64,000 nucleotides of DNA from Calvatia gigantea (GCA_025093985.1 JACAAK010000014.1:1-64000), one strand, 5' to 3'; positions 30,500 through 44,746 are shown, numbered from the stretch's first letter. The notes: a model not told the origin generated them from the letters alone. Numbers and translations: made by a program.

Positions 30500-31330
30500 A
30501 CTTTGTGAGTCTGTCAATAAGACAAACAGGTGTAGGGGTAGCTCCCCAGCCTGTTGCGCTGTCTCCTCCATCAGACAACTCAACGGTTTTTTAGGATTCC
30601 TGCTCCCCAGCCTGTTTGCGCTGTCTCCTCCATCGGACAACTCAACGGTTTTTTTAGGAATCACCTCCTCCTCTCATATAGCTCACCAACCACTGCTTCA
30701 ATCTCTTTGCTACTTTACTCAACTGACTACTTATATTAGGGCTACACACTTGCCAAATTTCAGGGAAATTTGAATACCTTTTTGGTTACCCCCCTTAATT
30801 AGCTTTCTTGGCCTTGAAGACTACTGACAGTGTGGAGCAAGCAAACAAGGTACCCCAGTGGTACCCAGCTTGGGTACTTTCTAAAATGATGTCCCTTATT
30901 ACTCACCAAGATTACTGAACGTTCGGAAGGTGGCATTTACGATCGCGTGGCGATTTGGTGTCGAGACGAGAGAGAGAAGAGAGGAAGCAAGAAATAGATT
31001 AGAGAAATAACTAGAGACAGTGACTTCGAGGTGAAACTTGGCTAATTCGTAGCTACCTCACTACAACAAAGTATACAGGTTTTTATAGAGGAAAATGGTG
31101 GGCTGTGTGCCCGAATTACAAAGAGTAGAATGTAAATTTTAGAGAGAGAACAAAGAAAAAGATACTAGCGGGGATGAAAATGGGCCGGAAACTCATTCTA
31201 TGAGATTCTAAATTATGAGGAATGTAAAAAAAAAGCTTAAAAGTGAATTGAAAAGTGGTCCGTAGGTTTTTTTTAGAGTCGGAAATGAGAAGTACGGGCA
31301 GGTGAGGTGGAGTTCGGAGGTTGGAGCTTC
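30500..31330. repeat. Noisy further copy of element 3' end plus flanking repeat
   Basis: A truncated hammerhead-like 3' half is present (GTGAGTCTGTC, AAGACAAACAGG, GGGGTAGCTCCCC; about 30506-30565), lacking the stem I 5' strand and the first core bases. A second TGTTGCGCTGTCTCC fragment (about 30612) and the duplicate of 28546-29127 follow. Single-base differences from the other copies are common. Confidence 0.6.
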
Positions 31331-34067
31331 CGTGGTCGGGACTTCCGAATTGAGAAATCGTGTATGATCCGGACTTTTGGATGGCTCGGAAGTGGGATTT
31401 TCGGGGTCGGTGTCTTGGTCATCGTTCTCGGAAGTGAAAGGCGTCGTCGGTGAAGTGGAGTAGTGGGAGGAGGACGCGTACATGACACTTTTCAGTGTCA
31501 GGTGCCATCCGATCTCCACAGCGCGTACATCTTCGGCGGTCTTCCAGCCAGCCTTGATATGGTGTCGGGTCGGTCACTGCAGCAGCTGGTTTGTGAGAGG
31601 GCGGCTCAATCCAATATCACTTGATTCTGTTTGTCGTCTCCGCTACTCTCAACCTGGTCGTCAACCTCATCCGTCGTTCCCAAAATCTGTTATGCCATTC
31701 GTGCGGCTAGAACGACCAGAGCAGTCAGTGGATGGGATCAGAAGGAAACCAGTAGGGGACGCACCTGGTGTCGGAATCCAACAAGGTTCTGTTTGACCTG
31801 CGCTGAACATGGCCATTAGACAATTTCGTACAAAATAGACCTTTCGTGATTCGGTTGCAAATTAGTGAACATGAGCATTGGCCTTCAGCCGGGTATGTGG
31901 AGACTCGTGGGTGTAACTCGTTCAGAGGGAAAGATAAATCAACGGTAACCTCGCAGGGTTGCAGACTATGCCCACGTAGTACTAGATCCGAAGTAATAAG
32001 GACAGCGAACGGTCGAAATGATGGCAGAAGTTCGTCCTTCAAGCCAGTTGAGTAGGACGTGGGCCATGGTCAAAGTCGCCATGAGTTGGGATACGGGAGC
32101 CAAAGTTTTGAGCCGTTGAGAGTCTACCCGAAATTAATCGTGTGTCGTCATGAGCATGCGAGGTCACCACTTTAGTCTCCTCATTTATGATGATTCCAGC
32201 TCTGAACGACCCTATCTGTATTGGCAGACGGTCATGATAAAAGCGATTGAGCCAGGTTCAGCAGCGAATGCGCACTGATGAAGAGCATAACATAATAACG
32301 AATACAACCAGGCCTAGGGCCACTCGCGCAATCTCTAGGAATGGGCTTTCCGTCGATACAGCGACGTATAGGGGATGCGATCACCCTTATCATCCCGGCC
32401 CAGTAGCATCCCCAGTGTGGAAAAGATATAGGACTAACATGGAAAGACCTCAGTAGACTAGCCACGAGAAGCGGGGGTGAACGGGATTGAGATCAACTGG
32501 CCGGCAGGCAGTATCGGGTAATTTGAGATTTTCTCATTGTTCACACAAGTGCTCTCTACGTGAGCTACGCAGTTGAGCTCCGCGTTCCTCGCAATCGCTT
32601 CCTCAAGGGCACGTGTATCTCTAATGGTCATTCAGCCGGTCCTGAAGAAGTTTTGGTAGAAGAACAAGGATGATATTATTAGATTATATGCATTTCGAAA
32701 GCTAAAGCATGTATACCTTCACAGAACCATTCTCCGTTAGTTCCCTCCCTTTCATGGCAGTGAACTTCCCACCCAACGCACACAACGACTGTTGCACTCT
32801 CTTTATCCTACACTCTCAACTTGCTCACAAACTCGTCTATCATTTCGAGTGTTTGGGCCCCGGGCTGGGACTGGCTATACTATTCCTCTAGCCAGAACGA
32901 ACAAAATTAATCAGTGGTAAGATCACAGGGAAAACCCGATGGGACGTATGGGGGCTTGACCCAAAAGACCTACAAAAAGCATTTCATTCTTCGCCATGGG
33001 TTTTACATGGCCAACCAGACGACTTCGTCCAAGAAGTGGTTTTTCGTAATGCGGTTGATTGCTCGTGAACACTCGGAGTTTGGCCTTTGATAGCATACGT
33101 GAACGGTCGAGCCCGTATATTGCTCAGGGACCGGCCGGGCGGGGTTGGCAGTGTTGGATCCAAAGTAGGAATTATTGGATCGTCAAAAACGGTGGGAAAG
33201 GCGTATCCTTCAAGTCCGTTTAATGAGATACGGTAAAGGGAATCGAGTTGGAGGTTTAGAGCCTTGTAAAACACACCCTAAATGTTCGTGTGTGTCGATG
33301 ACAGCATTCGGACGCAGCACTTGCATACACCCTGGTGATGTCGTCTAGAGTGGTTCCAGCTGAGAACAACCATATTAGACACCTATATTGGCAGATGGTC
33401 ATGATGAGACTTACTGAGGCGAGTAAATTCGAGGACGCACACTTGTTGTCGCTCTCATTTAACTATCGGAGAATCCAAAGGCGACGCCGCCAGACCATTA
33501 TGCGAAATTCCACAATCCCACATGACACACTTCGGAATGATCCTTGAGGTGATCCATAAGTGATCCATGAAGAACAATGAACCCCGATGAAATGGTCTCT
33601 CGGGCTGGGGTGTCGATAGCGGAGGGTAACCTCGCAAGAGAACAATACGTCGTGTGGTTGTCTAAGCCCAGGATAATTGCAATCTTAACCAAGATGGGAG
33701 TATCATAGATAGTGACTCTGGAACTCCGAGGATATGCTTTGGAGTAACGAAAGGGATACTGGACGACTTGGTGATGCAAGAAGTTGAAGAGAGTAGCAGG
33801 TCCTCTTCCGGTTTAGATGCGGCCGTAGCTTGGCGGACATCGTAGGCGACACACTGGGGCTGAGCGGTGAGCGGTGGGGTTGTATTTGGCAGTGGGTACT
33901 GCGCCGATAAATGGCGTGGTACGCTCTCCGGAAATCAGTTCTTAATTGGCCATAGCGACGTTAATGGAATAAATCCGGATGGCTAGGCCTGATCTTCGCG
34001 AGGGCATGCTCAGTACGAAGGTATTGCTCCACATCTCGACAAGCCATGTTGGAGTTAGCTGGAATTG

Positions 34068-34690
34068 TTACTTCATGGTACGTGAGCAAAATGTCGTCGC
34101 GAGGGAAGAGGATTCGTAAAGTGGTGATACGCACCAGCGGTACTTCTTGGTATCATATCGGTAAAGACGATTAAGGTTGTATGGGCTTCTTCGCCGTGAG
34201 ATTCGCCTGTGCCATTGATGTGTGGCACGGGTCCTCCGGAACCAGGGGATGGATATTCTGAGTTGCTCAGCTGTAACCTCTCCTAAGATTGGTTCCCACG
34301 CGTTCAGGGTGTAAGCAAGATGGGTGGAGCCCTTGACCGCCAGCTGATGGAAGACTGTCGAGTATTCGGTTGGGAGCCACACGTTCGTTTAGACTGGGAG
34401 GTGAAGGAGGTCACGCCGAGCTTCGAGGGTGAAGGGAACCACGACCTGGAGGCTATTTCAGATGTTGAATAGGCCGAGACATGGGTAGAGCCAGGAGACG
34501 TACCATCAGTGCTCGTGTAATGATAGATGCCCTGAGTAATATCATACATCGTTGAGTCAGTCAACGCAAGGTGGTGGGCATTGACAGGGTTGCCAGGGAC
34601 TACCTGAAGTGGCAGACGGAGACCTTTGGGAATAATGATCACGAACAGCTGGCATACAACTTCAAAGTAAAAATATGTGAAGATAAATAC
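34068..34690 (-). pseudogene. Degenerate protein-coding relic, possibly F-box-family related
   Basis: Protein-like stretches occur in shifting frames: HHLALTDSTMYDITQGIYHY (about 34510-34575), VVVPFTLEARRDLL (about 34410-34450), then NVWLPTEYSTVFHQLAVKGS (about 34320-34385). The STMYDITQGIY stretch resembles SGIYDLTGGIYLLG of the F-box gene at 44747. The resemblance is short, so the assignment is weak. Confidence 0.25.
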
Positions 34691-37600
34691 AATAGTGGGG
34701 GGTTTGTAGCAATTAGCAACAAGGACTTGGTTGAGCTGAGTTGTTTGCGTTCTTGGAGCTGACTCAGCATACGCACCACTTTGTTGATCCGTTTTCGAGG
34801 TACGGTCTCTAGCCTCCTCGTCCGCTTGTTTTGCCGGTTACCAACCGCGCCAATGACCTTAATTATAAATGCACTACTCCTTGTACCAGAGGCTTACCGT
34901 TTCTTGAACATACACCATGCACCGCGAATAGCACTAGGACACCGCCACTCATCGTCGTTGGAGACGGATATGTTGGGTATTTTTAACGTCGATCGTTACA
35001 GACGCGTTTTCACTTAGTGTCAGGCAGGTGTACCCTGGCATATTGGGCGGAAAGAAAGGCGCTGATTTCATCACCGCGTTGCCTGGGTCAAGACTTCCAG
35101 GCCCTGTCAATGACTTGGGGAACCTATACAAACAGGTACACTTTTCCAGATTCGTACAAAATCGCCTGCTGATGGTAAGCTGACAACCACTGGGATATGG
35201 TCCCGGGCTGAACGACTGTGTTGAGTCTATCCGACACGACGGGGTTTTCCCCCACCCTTTGCTGAACGTGAAGAACTTCGCGAGGGATGTCTGCGAACTC
35301 AATGGGCAGGACACGACAAATGGGGCCAGCGAAAGGAAAAGAATTGTCGTTAAGAATTCATCATTGAGCGCCGCAAAGCCCTCCCACGTCAGAGTTTTGA
35401 GGAGTACGAGACCATCGGTGTTTTCGTAACGAACTAATACCATACAAGGTGCGTGGATGGGAAACAATGTGGCTCAGTTATTTGAGCGATTTGGGGCACA
35501 TAGATATGTTCCCTTCCGGTTACCTCGCTTATCCCCCACAGAGAGCTGATGCAAGCGTGGTATTTCGGCTTCAGTCGACTTCGAAAAATGCAACAACAAG
35601 TAACCTCTTCTCGGCGGCGAAGCGATTTCACACGACCTCGGGAACGATACTGAAATCAACAGAAAGGCAGCGTTAGAGGGGCCGCAGGCATGATGCACTA
35701 GTGAATTGGATAGTGTGGCAACAAGTGAGCATGAAAATATATGAAAGCAAGTGTACCAACTTGAACGCCCGTTTCCAGCTGCCCAGAATGAAGAGCGTGG
35801 TTTCATATTGAAGTGTAGGTTAGGCGTTGGCGCGATAATGTTGATGGAATTGACCAAGGGGAACCATAGAGCTAAATGCGTTGATTTGGAGAAATGGAAT
35901 TTGTGAACCGCCGTGGTCCGAAAACGTAGGTTGTTTCTCATTACGGATATCCTGTCGGTACTAACGTAAGCGTAGGGGGTATTTTAACATATTAAGCTCA
36001 TGGTATTATTGGCCCGGTCAGAACCTACAAGAGATATAGTTCGGGTACGAGGACGTCTCTTGTCTCGTCTCAACAAGACTCTCACCCAGCACGACCTTCA
36101 AAGTCCTCGAGTTCACGAAATTTTTGGGGGCCAAAAACTTTCTGTGTACCAGTTTGCACATTGTCATGGGTATGGGCGCACCAAAAGGTACCATTGTGTG
36201 TCTGGAATTGATCATTCATTAAGAGGCAACACAGGACATGCACGAGAAAACGGCACAGTGTTAACGATCCAAGATCCCGAACTAAATGTTGGTTACAGGA
36301 ATCAACGTCCAAGTAGCAAGTCACCAACCATGCCCTACAGTTTAGTCCAACAAAATGTTAAATACGTCCAACTGGGACCCACCGTTTTGGGATTTTGGGA
36401 GGTGTCTTCAGATCTCGGCAATTCCCGGAATGGCAATGGCTCCTGGGGGACGACGAAAGAATGGGCCGTAGAAAACCAGATCTCGTCCGTTTAACGAGAT
36501 TTTGGCACCGTTGGACTCGCCTCGACGAGTAGATTCCATATATATAAACCATGTATTTTATCGAAAAGTTTTTAAATACAGAACGTACTTAGCAATGGCA
36601 CGGCTTTTTGGTGGCGACAAAAGAATAGGCTGTAGATAATCAGGATCTCGTCCGTCCGTCGAGGCTGTGGGAAGACAAGGCCCACAAGGCCGCAGATTGA
36701 TCGTGGGTAAGTTACTGAAGGTAAGCGAACCGACCTCCCGACGTATCTCAGCAATCCTCGGCTCTGGAGATCCTTGAATTAGATTAGTCCAGAACCATCA
36801 TTCACAGGAAATAAAAGAAGGCCAGTTGGTACGATGAAACTCAAATGAGGTACTTAGATACAAAATGTTCGGTACGCGACAAATAAAGTAACTGCATCAG
36901 AAACACTGAAAATGGTTACTAGCACAACTGCTGGGTTATCACGATAGAGGCGACCTGGTGCGCTCCCGGCGATATTCGAGGAATTAGCCTTGATGGAGTT
37001 CACAGACAAGCTTGCCCCAGATCCCCTGTGGTTGCCGTTTGAGCTGGGGGGTCGACCGTAACCCTGTGATTTCCGACTCCTTAGATATTCAATAGATAGT
37101 GTATATTTAAATGTTCTGTATGTTATATAGATGAACTAGGATATGCACCACTGGTGCCCGTGTGATGGTGGGTATTATAACTTATGGCTGATAGCACGCG
37201 TGACTGCGTTGGTCCAACTTGCCGGTGTTCACACTTCACCTACAGCGGTGGGCCTTCGGGAATAACAACTGGATTGCATACGCAGCTTGAAAGTATATGG
37301 AGAAAAAACCCCGCTCTGGGCTTAGACAGGTCGTTGGGCACAGAATACCTGAGTCAGAATAGACGCAAATGTTACGTCGTAAAGTTTGGCTGTGGGTTGC
37401 TGTTGCGCTGAATGTGTCCACTGCGGTGGTATTGATAAACTGGCGAGTCCACACAAGAGTACACGAGCACTGATCGTTTTTGAAATTTGAGCGCAACTCG
37501 AAAGAAGCACCGTGAATGGAGTTGATTTCCACTCTCATTTGATCCGTGTGGTGGTGGCGGTTAGGGTACGGGTACGCCTGGAGGTACCCGGGGGTTACTA

Positions 37601-38759
37601 GTACTGTTCACTACCCGTTCCGTGAACTACGTAGTGACCTCCTGGTCCTGACCCAAAAGAGTCAAGGAATCATGCCGGGGAGACCTAGTCATGAGTTAAC
37701 ACCAGAACTTACGGATTACATCTGGGCAACCATGACTGACTGTTGGAATTTTGTTCCTAGCGAGTGACCTACAGTGGGTGGGGTCCTTGAGCGGCTCCCA
37801 TCCTTACCACGAGCCCGGGTTGGACAAGAAGACTTTTGGACGCCAAAAACTACATGCACGGCAACGACACCTCCGCATTAGCAAGGCTTGGGGAGGAGAG
37901 ATGACTTGGATAGGCAGATTTGGAAAGAAGAGAGCTTGCGTGGGACCAGGCGTTCCAAAACGCAAACGCATTGACTATGGACTTACCCTGTAAATGGGCG
38001 ACATTTTTTTTCCTTCTGATTTCATTCCTTGTTGAGGGAATTATCAGCTAGTTGCACCCGTCTTTCAAATCACGTCTAGACAACGAGCCACTTTTTACCT
38101 AGGGTTAGCTTCTTCGAGATTCTCGGTCTCGAGAGGAAATGCAACCAGTTGCAAGCAAGGTGTTCATCATCACGACCACTTAGCGTGTTAACGCTCCATT
38201 GCAGGCTTCCCAGGACCAACGTCAAGGACTTCTGATATGGATTTACACTCTATCTTGGTTCGTGTAGCGGCGTAGGAAATACCCCAGGAAAATCAATACA
38301 CTCTCAAAGTCCCGTCAGAAGATGCAACATGTTATGTCGACGGACCCCGGCTACCAACCCCCCAGCGCCGTCGTAAGAGCGACGTTCTTTCTGTAGTGAC
38401 TGTTCGATTGACTTGCGAGTTTTGTTAGAAGACTTTGTGCGCCCTTCGGTCTTGTTTAATTATCAAGGCGAGCCCCAAGGGGTGCCGGTAATCCGACGGA
38501 AGTACGGAAGTCTACCCTTGGTCCGGGTTAGGTAATGCTTTTGAACATGACAATTCTTGGTGCACTGACGAAGTTCCGCCATTTAATCCCAGCATAGGTG
38601 CCCACTTCTTGCGAACACTAGGTACTTCTACTAATTATCTTACGTAATAACTCGAGTGACAAGAAAGACGATACTTCCTATCAGAGCCCCCAGCCCCCGA
38701 AGGAAGGGAGCCAACCCCATACTACAATCTTTCGCCGACAGCTCTGTACCAAGCAAGAA

Positions 38760-39171
38760 ATGGTATGAAGTGCATTATTGCTGTCATTCCCTTTGCCTTT
38801 GCCTTGACCGTTGTGGCCGACCCAATTGGGCTCCGTGGTCGCTAGGCAAATCAACGGTCCTGCAACGTCGCCGGTCAGTTTGGCGTACCTCGATAATTAT
38901 TCCCAGTAACGCTTGCCTTAGCCTGTCTTTTGGGTATCGCCGCTCATATTCCAGTGTACGTAACACCCTGCGGGGCAACTGGATCCCACCTCCACTGGCC
39001 CCAGTCTCAGATCCAGCACCCGAGAGGGTCTGTTTTCGTTGTGGTCATCATCTCATTTTCCTGACCAAATTGTCCAAAGAGCAACCTCACCAATCTGGTA
39101 TCATCGCTGATACAACGCAATGTCTCGCGTTGTTTCTTGCCGCTGGTGTTCCTAGTGTGGGTTGTTTCTAA
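38760..39171 (+). pseudogene. Relic of a small secreted protein
   Basis: An ATG at 38764 opens a short frame, MKCIIAVIPFAFALTVVADP, that looks like a signal peptide with a cleavage-like VVA-D. It stops after GLRGR. Later frames contain Cys- and hydrophobic-rich stretches (ALACLLGIAAHIPVYVTPCG). A hydrophobin-like origin is conceivable but the Cys pattern is not preserved. Confidence 0.25.
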
Positions 39172-39687
39172 TTCTTAAGCGTTGCAGCCGACGCTCATAG
39201 ATCAAGCTCCCAAGCCGAACGCATGTTTAGGGTGCCCTGACATTCTCGGTCACTTGACTAGGTACGGGCTTGAGAAGGAGTCAAAACCTAGAAGGATTTA
39301 AAGGGCAAAAGAGCGCAGTTTAAAAGATCGTGTTGAGTTTGCTAGAATAAATCCGATGAGATAGCTTTCCAGAACGGCTGTGTTGTCTCCTTAAAACGCG
39401 GGAGAGCTTGACTGGGTTCATCATATATCTTCTCTTGTTTCCCTTGTGACGCACTGCAAATTTGCTCCCGTTCGATACAACGACATATGTTAACTTCGGC
39501 GAATGGCATCACGCAGATCGGCCAAAGGACAAGGGGCTGATCGCTGATTGTTTATTTTCGGAAAACAAAGTGACATGGGTCTTGTGACGGCTGGGTGACC
39601 TTGTTGACACTGTCTGCAGCGACCACGACCACGCTTGCATCGTGTACACGACCAACTTACGCTCCTTCACGTAGATGACAACTGGTC

Positions 39688-42600
39688 ATGTCTGCCGCTC
39701 TTGGTGTCCAAAACGTCTCAGGTATTTTGACGCGTTTTCTGCCTCGTGGCCTCTACTGATATCTTTGCAGTTCCATCAGAGAACTGGGACGATGACTTTG
39801 ATTTCCTTTCGCAATCTGGTTCTCCAAAACGGCACAAAAACGCTCACGAACCATCTGACACTGCACGAATGTCGACGGCCACAGAGGACTGGGATGTGGA
39901 CAATGTCACATCCTCTACGTCTATCATGAATCATGAACCCCCACGACCATCTAACGTCCTCGCTGACAAACTCAACATCACCGCTGCCAATCTTGCAGAT
40001 TGGGCAGAAAATGACCCCACAACCCCTCAGAAAGCCTCCTTTGCGACAGCAGTCATCAGTGCGGAGAGCTGGGATGACGACTTCCTCGATAAGACCGACT
40101 CTGCTCGGCCCTCTCCTCGCGCTAAGAATAACCTCTCAAGGCAAAGTGTCGGTGGCAAGTTACGCGCAGGCGTGACTGCTCACCGTCGTAAGCCTGCCCG
40201 CCCCGACGATGAGGAAGAACATGAGAGCTGGGATGACGAATTCGATTTCAGCCAATCTCCTGCGAAGCAATCAAAGCTCTCTACTCCGGGGAAGTCGCAA
40301 CGTACGCCCGTTCGCCACACAGAACGCATTGCTTCACTTGTTCCACCAGAAGGCCACCCGAATGACCTTTCCGATGATGACGATGATATCAATTTTGGTG
40401 TCGCAAGTGCCGAGGAAGACCGCACAGTCACTGCTCGTTCGCGTCGCGCTCCTCAACAACATACTCCGCCTCCACCCGTCCCTTCCGTTCCTTTCACTCT
40501 TGTACCTCTCTCTCAACAACCTTCGACGAGTTCCAATACACATCTCAGTGCATCTTTTCCTCGCTCGCCTACTACCTCCGTATTCTCCGTTCCCACGCCG
40601 TCAGTTGCGGATACAAATTCTCTTCGATCCACAGCGCCCCTCCGTCCTTCTATCTCCCGCACCTCTGCTAACAATGCCCTCAAGTACCTCCCGCCAAGTC
40701 CTCCAATTCACCGAGAGCGTCGCAGGTTGCGTAAAAAGAGTCGTCCTCAACCCCACGGGATGATTGAACTGGCGGATTTGAATCATGATTACCCTTTCTC
40801 CGACACAGATGCTGACTATCGTCTTGAGGAGGTTGATGAACGAAGAACCCCTTCACCCCCGCCTGTGGCCCTTGATCCTATTAGTCCCAACGTACTCCCA
40901 ATTCCACCGCAAGCTTCGGGCACAGGTGGTGCACTGCTGAGCAGGATTGGGAGTGTCAAGCGGTGGACCACGCGCAAGAAGCGAGGGAGCACGACGCCAT
41001 CCGAGGTAACAAAGGAGGAGAAAGGTAAAGGTGGGTGGTTGCGTTTCATTCCCTGGTTCTGAATCGACGTGTCCGTTTTTTGCTGTTATTTGATTACCCG
41101 GGTTGTAAAAACATGACGCCAGAACGATTTTTTTCCATTTGTCCGTCGTCTGATACCATCCTCAGATCTCAAGCTTGAACGTCGCTAACAAAATCCTAGA
41201 TACGATTAACTCCGATGGCCAACCGACCCCCCGGCCTCGTGCCTCACTCTCTTCCCTCCTCCACACTTCCCAACCTGTTCCTCCACCGCCACCCTCTTCC
41301 AGCTGGTTCTTCCGTCCTTCAAGTCCTGTATATACCCGGGGCCGCAACTCCATCGGCAAAAACAGTAATCCGCGATCCTCCTTCACCGGAAGTCGCTCCG
41401 GAAGCATGACAGATCTGAGCATGCGAGGATCCATCTACGCCTCTTCATCCAATTATGACGAAGATGAATCTACAGCTCAAAAAAACCCTAATAAACTAGT
41501 CAAGAGGAAGAGCCTTGGATTCGTGCAACTGAGCAAGGGCCTGGGATCTAATGGCCAAACGCCAGTGCCAGTTGAAAATGGCAAAATGAAAGAGAGAATG
41601 CCGGACGGGGAGTTGTCGCTGGACATGCAGAAGCCGACCTCAAAACGACCCATGTCAATGCAGGGACCTCGGCTGCCTTCCACGGCACGACAAGCTGCGA
41701 CGCAGAGGCACGCTTCTTATGGAACTCCCAAGTCGAAGGAGCTGAGTGCGAGCACGAATGACTTGCACGAGATTACGAGGGACAGGAAGCGGTCGACGTC
41801 GCGAGGTGTCCGCCCTAAGTCGAGGTACTCGCCGCAGGAGGACACAAAGCGGCCGAAGGAGGACGAGACGGAGGAGGCCGATAGAGAGGAGAGGGGGGAG
41901 GAGGAGGAAGGGAAAGGGAAAGAAGAGGGTAGTCGCGGTTTCATGGGAAGCATAAGGCGACTGAGTATGGTTGGGAGGCATCGAAGGAATAAGAGCGGTG
42001 CTTCCCTTAAGAATATGGACGTATTGACACCGGTGCTTGCAGAATCCTCAAACACACCTCCAGCGTTAGAAGCTGATCCGACGCTGGAAGATCCCCCTTC
42101 TTTACCTCCACTCCCATCGCTTTCCGAACTGCGTATCTCGCGGCCCAACACTCCACGTACTCCAAAGCCAACTCCTACCCTTCTTCCTCCCATTGAACTC
42201 CAGCCTCCCTCGCCCCCGCGTGACACGGTTGCGGAGACCCCCGAACTGATTAGTAGAGTCCTCAACGCTAGCACCGAGGTTTTGCTCTCGCCTCCTCCCT
42301 CCGCCTCGCCGTTGCCCCCCACAACCGCTTCTTCTAATTCGAGGGCTTCTCCCTCCTGCCCCCTTTCCCCAATTTCGAAACCTCCCGAATCACGCTCTCC
42401 TGTGACCCCCAAGACACCGAAAAGTCCGTCATCCCCACCCCAAACGGCGTCTCTTGGCCGTTCAACGATCAGTCCTAAGCACTCTATTATGAACGCGGAC
42501 CTTGTTCAAAGGCGAAACTCCCTTAACGATCTGAAGAGCGATTTGAAGATACCAGCAAGGATCAGCCAAGCACAACAGGGGCTGAAGAGAGATCTGGGAA

Positions 42601-44550
42601 TGGTCAGGGATTTTGCTTTGCTCGTTGAACGTGAGTATTACGGTTCTCTTAGTCACATTATTCTGAAAGCATTGCGCAGAACTCAGAAGACAGCAGGAAA
42701 TATACCGTGACCTAACCTTCCAGATCCAACGAAAGCTCGATGCACAGACCCAGCTGGCTCAAGAACCCGCCCCACGCGCCGTATCCCCTAGCTTCTTCAA
42801 CCTCGCTAAACCAAGAACTCGCGCGCGTTCAAATACGAATCCCGGAAATGGTCCTGACGCAAGGCACAAAGACCTGGCGGCAACATTTCATACTATCAAC
42901 TTAAAGTACCACATATCATGGGAATGTGCCGAATTGCTCGTTGATCTCGCAGATGGAACGTCAACTGTGACAAGTCCGCCCCCCAACCCACTGTTGCCGG
43001 CTGGGCCGAATATCGGAGAAAAGAGAGGACGAGAGCGTGCAATTACTTTGGCTGGAGATGAGTCAAAACCGCCTACGCCTACGCATGGAATGTCTAGCAG
43101 TATGGTTGTCTCCTCTACTTCGGCTCGCCACCCGGGACCACCACCCGCCTCCCCCATTGCATGGAGGGCATCTACTGGCCGACATGATCTCAGCCATCGA
43201 CAGCTCCTGCTGTTGCGGGAAATGTTAAACAACGCAGAGGCAGTCTTGTCAACAGATGGACATAATTTTCCGGTAACTGTACCAGAGGAAAGCACATCAT
43301 CGTTGAGTGACAGTCTCCGGGTGAACAGAGATTGGCAATGGGATAATCCGATGAGCAGCACTGTCACACTACCGTCAGAAGAGCAAGCTGGGGAACCATC
43401 GTCGAAGGGGCGAAGGATGAGCAAGTTGATGGGTATGACTGGCCTGAGGGATATGTTACGCGCGTTGAAGAGGTCCTATTCGGAAAATGTCACCAATAAA
43501 GATCAAACACTCCCCCCTTTACCTGCGGAACAATACCGTGCCATGATTTCGACTGCTTCCCTCAGCACCGATACGTCGTATGACCGGTCGAGCGCCAGTC
43601 GTCTCCAACAACCGGCCACGAATCCTCAGCAGAGGAGAAGAGCGAAGACGAGCGCTGGCCCTGAGACGGTGACCAATTCTGGGAAGGAGAGAGGGAGAGA
43701 TAGAGAGCCAAGAGAGCTTTCACTCTCTTCCCACGGGATCCAGTTATTCACTAAATCTTCTCCACGTCGCCCCTCACTAGCTTCGATATTCCGGTTGGGC
43801 TCGAGGAAGAACACGCCACCTTCAACATCTGTCACAGACTTGTCATCACACGATAGTGATGGGAATCACGCGGGTGCATCACGACCTATGATGGGGCTTG
43901 CGCTCAACAAGCAGGACAACGCAGAGAGTCCTCTAGAAGAAGATTGGGATCGCATTGATTCAGCAGCAGATCTCTACGTAGTTACGAAGGCCCCAGGCAC
44001 GAAGCCGGTGGGTGGAGCCGATGGCAGAGATGGGGGGTCAACTGTGAGGGTGCGGAAAGGAAAGTCACCTTATCTGCAGTACCAAGTTCCCTCGTCGTCG
44101 CAACACTCTCGACCCACAACACCACGGAGATCAGCGAGTGGTTCGCAATTGTCCCTCTGGGCAGAGTCACCATCAAAATCGAAAGCGCATGCGCACCACC
44201 AAGCGGCAACCCGGGCACCGCGATTATCGAACGTGGATGAAGGTGTTGAGGCAACGAGACAGAGGGAGCAAGACCTCGGGGGAAGGCCAAGCTCACGGGC
44301 GTCGTCCGGCAGGATTCATAAGTCGGAGTCTCTAAGATCCTCGCCTCCACAACCAATCTTCACAGAGTCAAGGCTCGCAATGACACCAGATAATATCAGG
44401 CCGCTTTTGGAGAACGCTAAAGAGGTTTATGCGAGATTGGGAGATTGTATTATGGAGATCCGGCAACTGTTGGAGGAAGATAGGCCTGGGGAGAGAAGTA
44501 TATCTGGTTCTAGTTGTGCTTCAGCATCTGGACAATCATCTGTCTCTTGA
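39688..44550 (+). CDS. Byr4/Bfa1-like septation/mitotic-exit GAP subunit
   Basis: Byr4/Bfa1 scaffolds the two-part GAP for the Spg1/Tem1 GTPase at the spindle pole and so restrains septation. Four exons, 39688-39721, 39771-41005, 41166-42630 and 42680-44550, sum to exactly 1535 codons including the stop, with consistent phases. The tiny first exon (MSAALGVQNVS) joins ENWDDDFDFLSQ. The N-terminal part has repeated aromatic-acidic units (ENWDDDFDF, ESWDDDFLD, ESWDDEFDF), the hallmark of Byr4/Bfa1. Then come Ser/Pro-rich disorder, a conserved-looking block with a coiled-coil tendency (LKRDLGMVRDFALLVEQLRR), and a C-terminal helix (RPLLENAKEVYARLGDCIMEIRQLLEED). The 160-base second intron is the least certain: without it the first part would end as KGGWLRFIPWF at 41062. 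Confidence 0.8.
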
Positions 44551-44746
44551 TGGATTTGTTGTGCTCTTTTTGTTACTTTCGACTCACTAGATTTGTTAGC
44601 TATACACATCTTTTTGCTATCGTCCAGACAAGTTAAAATAAATCATGACGTTGATCACGTGTTAACCCACCTTCTTCTCACAGCCCCTATGTCATCTTCA
44701 TCACGTCCGAGCATTCACGGCATCATCGTCCCCAACGACCTTAACG

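Larger units (their letters stand above)
31331..39687. other. 8.4 kb without a coherent gene
   Basis: No long or domain-bearing frame is found on either strand. Short protein-like stretches change frame often. Two segments, 31840-32280 and 33040-33450, are clearly related (shared CCTTCAAG(C/T)C(A/C)GTT, GATTCCAGCT/GGTTCCAGCT, TATTGGCAGA(C/T)GGTCATGAT) but only at roughly 60 percent by eye. A relative of the GGCAATTGCC repeat lies at 36415-36540. Either old decayed sequence or poorly corrected reads. Confidence 0.6.

Noticed and set aside
36000..36494. 164-codon plus-strand frame
   Set aside because: No domain, no splice context, and it lies in the noisy region. Its end overlaps a repeat related to 27298-27685.
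38656..39171. 171-codon plus-strand frame
   Set aside because: Composition is not protein-like. The more convincing signal is the short signal-peptide frame in another phase, listed as a relic.
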